From NCBI GenBank assembly GCA_019423445.1, contig JAHZBJ010000052.1, positions 2,856 through 13,514 on the forward strand: DNA of 10,659 nucleotides, read 5' to 3'. This DNA is from Oscillospiraceae bacterium. GTDB taxonomy: Bacteria; Bacillota; Clostridia; Oscillospirales; Ruminococcaceae. A program made the translations under genes and the position numbers. Numbering within the stretch: the stretch's first letter is position 1; each line of letters starts with the position of its first letter. Under the pieces are notes generated by a model. The model did no database searches. It was not told the DNA's origin and saw only the letters and a program-made list of their open reading frames with translations. Positions 6,318 through 10,659 of this stretch are shown piece after piece.

Positions 6318-8012
6318 TTGAAACGATCCATCCGGGCCGTGGCGGCGGCCATTGCCCTTGCCCTCTGCCTCTGCGCCTGTTCTGGGGGGAGCAGCCCTTC
6401 CTCTCAGCCGGCGGAGGAGGGCCCCTCCCAGCCGGAGTCCCAGCCCCAATGGTGGGAGGAGCTGTATTGGGGCGCCCCGGCGGCGTCCCTGGAGGGGGAG
6501 GACCTTACAGCCCAGACCTACGCCGGGGGCAGGCTCCGCCTGACTCTGGAGGACGCCGCCTTCCAAGCCCAGCTCCCCGCCGGTGAGGCATCCTGGGAGC
6601 TGGCCTTTGCCGACGCTTCCGGGAAAAAGACCCGCATCACCGCCCAGGGGACAGGCCCCCTGGAGGAGCTGGAGTGGAGCGGCCACAGCATTCAGGACCT
6701 CTCGGTCCTCCGGGAGGGGGACCAGCTGGTCTTTTACATCCGGGACCCGGAGCTGGACGCTGAGGGGATCGCCGCCCTCTGGGCCGGGGCCTCCTGGGAC
6801 AACGGTGAAGAGTACCTGCGGTGCTACCTCCCCGGGGAGGAGGGGACCCTGGAAACCCTGGACGCCGCCCCTCCGGAGTTCCCGGAGGAGGATCCCGTCC
6901 ACCGGTATATGGAGCTGGACACCGGGGAGCAGCGCTTCTACCTCTACCTTTACGGAGACGCCACCTTCCTCCTCTTTGAGAAGTTCCCCGACGGGGCCAG
7001 GGAGATCCTCCTCTGGGGGGACTGGGACGACGGCAACACCGCCATCACCTTCTGGCCCGCCCCGGAGATCCTGGGGCCGGACCAGGAGTTCCGCCTGGAA
7101 AAGACCGGAGGACTTCGGGTCTACACCGGGGGCGGCCCGGAGAGCCTTCCCCTGGAGCAGGACGCCGCCTTCCAGAAGATCGGGGACCTGCTGGATCTGC
7201 CCCTCTTTGACGCCGCCGTGGTGAGCATGGTGGTGGACGGGGACCGCCCCGCCATCTACCTGGACCGGGCCGAGGACGCGGAGCTTCTGGACCAGTTCCG
7301 CCAGATGATGTCCGACGCCGCGGAGCTGCGGAATCCCCAGTGGACCGAGGACCCCGAGGACCGGCCCAACATCCAGTTTGACCTGAACATCAACGGCGAG
7401 GATATCACCATGGTCCTCTGCCCCTGCATCGTGGCAGGCACCGAGGACAAGTACCTCCTGGTGCGGAAGGACTCCTATATGGGCCGGGTCACCTACACCT
7501 ACTACCAGACCATGGAGGGGGACGACTACGACCGGATGGTAGCCCTCTTTGAGGAGCAGTACCAGAAGAACCCCCAGGTCCTCACCGCCGCCATGGCCTC
7601 CCAGACCCGAGCCCTTACCGCCGCCGTTTCCAATCTGGACTGGTCGGAGGACTACCCCCTGGACGAGAACGGCATCCCCATCACCTATAAGGCGGTGCTC
7701 CGGGAACAGAAGGCCACCGGCTACTGGCGCGGGGGCAACGCCTGGGGAGCCGGCTCCCACATCTCCCAGGCCAGGACCGGGGTCTACAACTGCACCGCCG
7801 GCACCGTGGCGGTGCGCCCCGAACAGATCCCCTACGGCAGCAAGCTGTATATCCGCTCCTCCAGCGGCAGCTTCATCTACGGCTACGCCGTGGCCAACGA
7901 CACCGGCTCCGGCCTGGTGGACGGCATCATCGACGTGGACCTCTTCTACGACACCTACGAGGAAAGCAAGCTCAACAGCGTCCGCTGGGTGGACATCTAT
8001 ATCCTGGAATAA
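6318..8012 (+). CDS. Lipoprotein with C-terminal 3D (double-psi beta-barrel) domain
   Basis: A 564-residue surface lipoprotein. The start is TTG at 6318: AAAGGAG lies 7 bases upstream and the product begins MKRSIRAVAA, a clean signal peptide. The lipobox is LCAC with Cys21 as the lipid site, followed by a Ser/Pro/Glu/Gln linker (22-45). Residues 46-455 are acidic, probably globular, and match nothing I know. The last ~105 residues are a 3D domain, the fold shared with the catalytic core of MltA/RlpA-type lytic enzymes: ATGYWRGG, GTVAVRPEQIPYGSKLYI, YGYAVANDTG (D528) and GIIDVDLF (D539, D541) hold the aspartates that name the domain. A role in peptidoglycan cleavage or binding is likely but unproven. 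Terminators bound the gene on both sides; no clear promoter is visible in the 86 bases upstream, only small stems (TCTTCCG/CGGAAGA at 6265-6288 and GCCGG/CCGGC at 6280-6294). Confidence 0.85.
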   Translation: MKRSIRAVAAAIALALCLCACSGGSSPSSQPAEEGPSQPESQPQWWEELYWGAPAASLEGEDLTAQTYAGGRLRLTLEDAAFQAQLPAGEASWELAFADASGKKTRITAQGTGPLEELEWSGHSIQDLSVLREGDQLVFYIRDPELDAEGIAALWAGASWDNGEEYLRCYLPGEEGTLETLDAAPPEFPEEDPVHRYMELDTGEQRFYLYLYGDATFLLFEKFPDGAREILLWGDWDDGNTAITFWPAPEILGPDQEFRLEKTGGLRVYTGGGPESLPLEQDAAFQKIGDLLDLPLFDAAVVSMVVDGDRPAIYLDRAEDAELLDQFRQMMSDAAELRNPQWTEDPEDRPNIQFDLNINGEDITMVLCPCIVAGTEDKYLLVRKDSYMGRVTYTYYQTMEGDDYDRMVALFEEQYQKNPQVLTAAMASQTRALTAAVSNLDWSEDYPLDENGIPITYKAVLREQKATGYWRGGNAWGAGSHISQARTGVYNCTAGTVAVRPEQIPYGSKLYIRSSSGSFIYGYAVANDTGSGLVDGIIDVDLFYDTYEESKLNSVRWVDIYILE

Positions 8013-8018
8013 CGGCAG

Positions 8019-8058
8019 AAAAGGCCGCCGTCCTTTGGAGAAGGACGGCGGCCTTTTT
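8019..8058. terminator. Bidirectional terminator between the 3D lipoprotein and putP
   Basis: AAAAGGCCGCCGTCCTT (8019-8035) pairs perfectly over 17 bp with its mirror (8041-8057) around TGGAG. It has T runs on both strands and lies 6 bases after one gene and 15 bases from the end of the convergent gene, so it serves both. Confidence 0.95.
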
Positions 8059-8073
8059 CCAGGCTGCTGAGGA

Positions 8074-9588
8074 TCAGCGGTTGTAGTCCTGGTAGTGGTC
8101 CAGAACCTCCCGGGAGGGAGGAGGAGTCAGGAGGGAGACAACCACAATGGCGAGGCTGGCGCAGAGGAAGGCGGGGAGCAGCTCGTAGATGGCCCAGGGG
8201 CCTCCCAGAGGGGCGACGAGATACTTCCAGACGAACACCATGACGCCGCCGGTGAGCATCCCCGCCAGGGCGCCGTAGAGGTTGGAGCGCTTCCAGAACA
8301 GGGCGAAAAGGACGGTGGGGCCGAAGGCCGCCCCGAATCCTGCCCAGGCGAAGGACACCACCCGGAAAACGGAGCTGTTGGGGTCCCGGGCCAGGAAGGC
8401 GGCGATGAGGGAGATGACCACCATGGTGCCCCGGGCCACCGCCACCCCTTTTTTCCCGCTGAGGTTCAGCTTCAGGAACTCCGCCCCCAGGTTCTGGGAA
8501 ACCGACGAGGAGGCGGCCAGGAGCTGGGAGTCGGCAGTGGACATGGTGGCGGCCAGGAGCCCCGCCAGGATGAGCCCCGCCGTCAGGGCGGCCAGGGGGC
8601 CGTACCCGCTGATGAGGGTGGAGATATGGACCACAATGGTCTCCGGGTCGGAGAGCTTTTCCAGGGCCCCGGCCCGGGTCATGCCATTGCCCACCACCCC
8701 GATGAGCACCGCCACGCCCATGGAGATCACCACCCAGGAGGTGGCCACCCGCCGGGAGAGGTTCAGCTTTTTCTCCTCTCCAATGGCCATGAACCGCAGC
8801 AGGATGTGGGGCATGCCGAAGTAGCCCAGGCCCCAGGCCAGCAGGGAGCAGATGGTGAGGAAGCTGTAAGGGTTGGAACCGCCGGTGGCCGGGTCATGGA
8901 TGTGGGAGAGGGAGAGGTACCCCGCCATGGATTGGGCGTTGTTCAGCACCGCCTCCATCCCGCCGGCCTGGGACACCCCGAAGGCCAGCACCACCACCAG
9001 GGCTATTGTCATGACGATGGATTGGACCAGATCGGTGAAAGAGGCAGCCAGAAAGCCCCCCAGCACCGTGTAGATGACGATAACCGCGGCGGAGATCAGC
9101 ATGGCGGTGAGGTAGTCCATGGCGAAGAGGTTGGCGAACAGCTTGCCGCAGGCGGAAAAGCCGGAGGCAAGGTAGGGGATGAAAAAGACGATAATCACCA
9201 CCGCGGCGATGGCGGAGAGGAGGTTTCTCTCATCCCCCCAGCGCCGGGAGAAGAACTGGGGCACGGTGATGGCGTCCAGGCGGTGGGAATAGCGGCGGAT
9301 CCGCCGGGCCACAATGAGCCAGTTAAGGTAGGTGCCCACCACCAGGCCGATGGCCGTCCAGCTGGCCTCGGCAAGGCCGGTGAGATAGGCCACCCCGGGC
9401 AGCCCCATCAGGAGCCAGGAGGACATGTCGCTGGCCTCCGCGCTCATGGCGGTGACGATGGGCCCCAGCTTCCGCCCTCCCAGATAGAAGTCGTCCACCG
9501 TGGCGTTCTTTTTGGAATAGATAAATCCGATCCAAAGCATGGCCAGCAGGTAGAGGACAATGGCGAGTAAGATCAATGCCTGTTCCAT
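8074..9588 (-). CDS. putP: Sodium/proline symporter, SSS family
   Basis: A 504-residue inner-membrane transporter of the solute:sodium symporter family, close in length to E. coli PutP (502 aa), importing proline with Na+. Family marks are visible: YLGGRKLGP near the N-terminus; SDMSSWLLMGLPG (53-65), where Asp54 and Ser56 match the Na+/proline residues Asp55 and Ser57 of E. coli; and ATMSTADSQLL (347-357), holding the Ser-Thr pair of the second Na+-site helix. About 13 hydrophobic segments span the protein and the tail is short and hydrophilic (DHYQDYNR). The ATG at 9588 follows AAAGGAGAG; the same frame is open upstream, but that translates AT-rich promoter DNA. It is downstream of, and in the same direction as, a TetR gene, with a palindromic operator candidate between. 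Proline is the likely substrate, though related organic anions or amino acids cannot be excluded. Confidence 0.93.
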   Translation of the reverse strand: MEQALILLAIVLYLLAMLWIGFIYSKKNATVDDFYLGGRKLGPIVTAMSAEASDMSSWLLMGLPGVAYLTGLAEASWTAIGLVVGTYLNWLIVARRIRRYSHRLDAITVPQFFSRRWGDERNLLSAIAAVVIIVFFIPYLASGFSACGKLFANLFAMDYLTAMLISAAVIVIYTVLGGFLAASFTDLVQSIVMTIALVVVLAFGVSQAGGMEAVLNNAQSMAGYLSLSHIHDPATGGSNPYSFLTICSLLAWGLGYFGMPHILLRFMAIGEEKKLNLSRRVATSWVVISMGVAVLIGVVGNGMTRAGALEKLSDPETIVVHISTLISGYGPLAALTAGLILAGLLAATMSTADSQLLAASSSVSQNLGAEFLKLNLSGKKGVAVARGTMVVISLIAAFLARDPNSSVFRVVSFAWAGFGAAFGPTVLFALFWKRSNLYGALAGMLTGGVMVFVWKYLVAPLGGPWAIYELLPAFLCASLAIVVVSLLTPPPSREVLDHYQDYNR

Positions 9589-9631
9589 GGTGCTCTCTCC
9601 TTTTTCCCTTTGCAGGGGACATAATGGAGAC

Positions 9632-9660
9632 ATTATAGCACGAAAAATCTGAGAACAAAA
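9632..9660 (-). promoter_or_regulatory. Promoter of putP
   Basis: Read on the minus strand, TGC precedes a perfect TATAAT (9637-9632), a consensus extended -10, about 44 bases upstream of the putP start codon. At a 17-base spacer the -35 position reads TTTTGT, a weak match. Confidence 0.7.
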
Positions 9661-9662
9661 TA

Positions 9663-9749
9663 CAGAACAATGTATAGAATAAAGTCTGTACATTGTTCTG
9701 CATATTTCTGATATATCCGTTTTATAACAAGGATTTTTAGCTATACATT
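9663..9749. promoter_or_regulatory. Operator candidate: perfect palindrome plus a third half-site
   Basis: CAGAACAATGTA (9663-9674) and TACATTGTTCTG (9689-9700) are perfect 12-bp inverted arms separated by 14 bases. Within and around them the 9-mer AATGTA(T/C)AG occurs three times: 9670-9678 (+), 9686-9694 (-) and 9741-9749 (-). The palindrome lies 3 bases beyond the -35 position of the putP promoter and downstream of a TetR gene, so binding by that regulator is a natural guess. The 14-base gap is wide for a single TetR dimer site; two stacked dimers or another regulator are possible. Confidence 0.6.
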
Positions 9750-9782
9750 TCTTAATCTTGCCTATAATATATTTTTTAAAAT

Positions 9783-10376
9783 TTATTTTGAGCCTGCCCG
9801 GAAGCCCTGAAAAAACATGGGCATCATGGTTTTCCCGTACTGGAGGAGGGAGTAATCCCCTTCGGAAAGGCACCAGTCATAAATGAGGGCACGTTCACAG
9901 AGGGCGTAGACCCGGACCATCTCGTTTACCGTCACATCTCCCCGAAGCTCCCCCCGCTCCTGCCCCTGGAGGACGATCTGCCGCAGCAGCTTGTAGTAGA
10001 TGCGGTTGTGGTCCAGAAGGTGCTTGTCCCCCCTGGTGATGAGCTGGGAGGAATAGAGCCGGGCCAGGAGGTCCAGGGAGATGGAGTTCTCGATCATGGC
10101 GAAAAGTTCCCGGTTCAGGTACATCAGCTGGTCGAAGCGGTCCATCCCCGGGTCCATGGTCTCCATCAGTTCCTGGTACTTCTGGTCAAAAAGGTAGGAG
10201 ACGGAGGAGAGGAGGGCGTCCTTTCCCTCAAAATAGTGGTAGAAGGAACCCCGGGAGGTTCCCGAGGCATCGATAATCTCCTCCACGGTGGTGTCGTCGT
10301 AGCCCTGGCGGTAGAAGAGCTGCCAGGCGGCCTGGATGATCCGGCCTTTGGTGTTGCGGGGGTTTTTCTTGGCCAT
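9783..10376 (-). CDS. TetR/AcrR family transcriptional regulator
   Basis: A 197-residue regulator, the usual TetR length. The N-terminal DNA-binding domain is clear: KGRIIQAAWQLFYRQGYDDTTVEEI (10-34), then a helix-turn-helix ASGTSRGSFYHYFEGKDALL (37-56) carrying the family's YHYF motif. The C-terminal ligand domain (about 65-197) is all-helical and too variable to name a ligand. The ATG at 10376 has AAAGGAG six bases upstream; the frame stays open further up, but that sequence is leader DNA. It lies 194 bases upstream of putP in the same direction, with a palindromic site between. Control of putP, and perhaps of other loci, is inferred from this layout. Confidence 0.9.
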   Translation of the reverse strand: MAKKNPRNTKGRIIQAAWQLFYRQGYDDTTVEEIIDASGTSRGSFYHYFEGKDALLSSVSYLFDQKYQELMETMDPGMDRFDQLMYLNRELFAMIENSISLDLLARLYSSQLITRGDKHLLDHNRIYYKLLRQIVLQGQERGELRGDVTVNEMVRVYALCERALIYDWCLSEGDYSLLQYGKTMMPMFFQGFRAGSK

Positions 10377-10446
10377 AAAAGGCTCCTTTCCCGGCAGAGG
10401 GCGGCTCCCGGCTGCCCTTCCCCGTGCTGCGCCGCTGTTTTCCTCT

Positions 10447-10455
10447 ATCATAACA
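10447..10455 (-). promoter_or_regulatory. Extended -10 promoter of the TetR gene
   Basis: Read on the minus strand, TGT precedes TATGAT (10452-10447), 71 bases from the start codon. No good -35 is seen at 17 bases upstream, as is common for extended -10 promoters. No copy of the AATGTAyAG motif is present here, so autoregulation by that site is not suggested. Confidence 0.45.
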
Positions 10456-10500
10456 TCCCCGGGGACGGTTGGAAAGCCCCTCTCCCCCGCCGGAACGGAA

Positions 10501-10533
10501 AAACCCCCGGAAGCCGCAGGCTTCCGGGGGTTT
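10501..10533 (-). terminator. Intrinsic terminator downstream of the uS9 tail
   Basis: AAACCCCCGGAAGCC (10501-10515) pairs perfectly over 15 bp with its mirror (10519-10533), loop GCA. On the minus strand it ends in GGGGGTTTTT, and it lies 30 bases after the uS9 stop codon, the expected place for the terminator of an rpsI operon. Confidence 0.88.
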
Positions 10534-10562
10534 GAAACAGGGTGTGGAGACAATCTGGCTGA

Positions 10563-10613
10563 TTATCTCTTGGAGAACTGGGGAGCGCGGCGGGCGGCCT
10601 TCAGACCGTACTT
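10563..10613 (-). pseudogene. rpsI: 3' end of a ribosomal protein uS9 gene (possible attachment-site remnant)
   Basis: Read on the minus strand these 51 bases encode KYGLKAARRAPQFSKR and a TAA stop, which matches the universally conserved C-terminus of ribosomal protein uS9 (the B. subtilis protein ends KKYGLKGARRAPQFSKR). uS9 sits in the small subunit with this tail reaching towards the P-site tRNA. Upstream of the Lys codon the match stops abruptly: the open frame continues to the window edge but reads QKSPEYQGKSSLRRL where uS9 should read a TRDxRMKERK-like sequence. So this is either a partial gene fused to foreign sequence, as left by an element integrated at the 3' end of rpsI, or an assembly artefact. 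A terminator follows, as for a real rpsI. Confidence 0.62.
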
Positions 10614-10659
10614 CAATCGTCTGAGCGATGATTTTCCTTGATATTCCGGGCTTTTTTGA
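10614..10659. other. Unidentified sequence fused to the uS9 tail
   Basis: The last 46 bases do not continue uS9 coding sequence in any minus-strand frame I tried. If the uS9 tail is an attachment remnant, this would be the first stretch of the inserted element. It is too short to identify. Confidence 0.3.

Noticed and set aside
6234..7760. 508-codon minus-strand open frame opposite the 3D lipoprotein
   Set aside because: It is an antisense shadow. The plus strand has signal peptide, lipobox, ribosome site and 3D domain.
8095..9570. 491-codon plus-strand open frame opposite putP
   Set aside because: It is His/Gly/Asp-rich antisense shadow. putP on the other strand is unmistakable and full length.

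Overview
The window is GC-rich DNA with strong Shine-Dalgarno sites, bidirectional intrinsic terminators, a class B sortase and a TTG-started lipoprotein. This points to a Gram-positive, anaerobic Clostridia-type bacterium, most likely a high-GC gut member of the Oscillospiraceae (Flavonifractor / Pseudoflavonifractor-like). The taxonomic call is inferred from gene style, not from a marker gene.

Layout. 1-500: no gene; it holds one partial and two full copies of a 170-bp imperfect-palindromic repeat. 501-2918: a divergent LytR-CpsA-Psr-like membrane protein (-), a NusG domain II membrane protein (+) and a MacB/LolD-type ABC ATPase with no permease beside it (+). 2919-3298: a further partial repeat copy, one inverted full copy, then an AT-rich promoter stretch. 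3299-3703: an unrecognised four-helix membrane protein on AT-richer DNA, ended by two back-to-back terminators. 3842-4891 (-): a GNAT-fold protein with a long disordered tail carrying two copies of LPEGIVRFL. 5132-6184 (+): a class B sortase. 6318-8012 (+): a lipoprotein ending in a 3D (double-psi beta-barrel) domain. 8074-9588 (-): a PutP-type sodium/proline symporter, with a TetR regulator (9783-10376, -) just upstream and a palindromic operator candidate between them. 10501-10613: a terminator and the last 16 codons plus stop of a ribosomal protein uS9 gene, fused at the right edge to unrelated sequence.

There is no single large operon. Most genes are single transcription units separated by strong terminators, and several have extended -10 (TGn) promoters. 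The shared theme of the middle is the cell envelope (LCP-like protein, NusG-II membrane protein, sortase, 3D lipoprotein); the right end is regulated amino-acid/sodium uptake.

The two most unusual signals are not protein genes. One is the 170-bp repeat family, which keeps exact length over three diverged copies and sits next to terminator-like hairpins. The other is the uS9 tail at the right edge, which looks like an attachment-site remnant of an element inserted in rpsI. Both window edges fall in or near repeat-like sequence, so the window may be a whole assembly contig.
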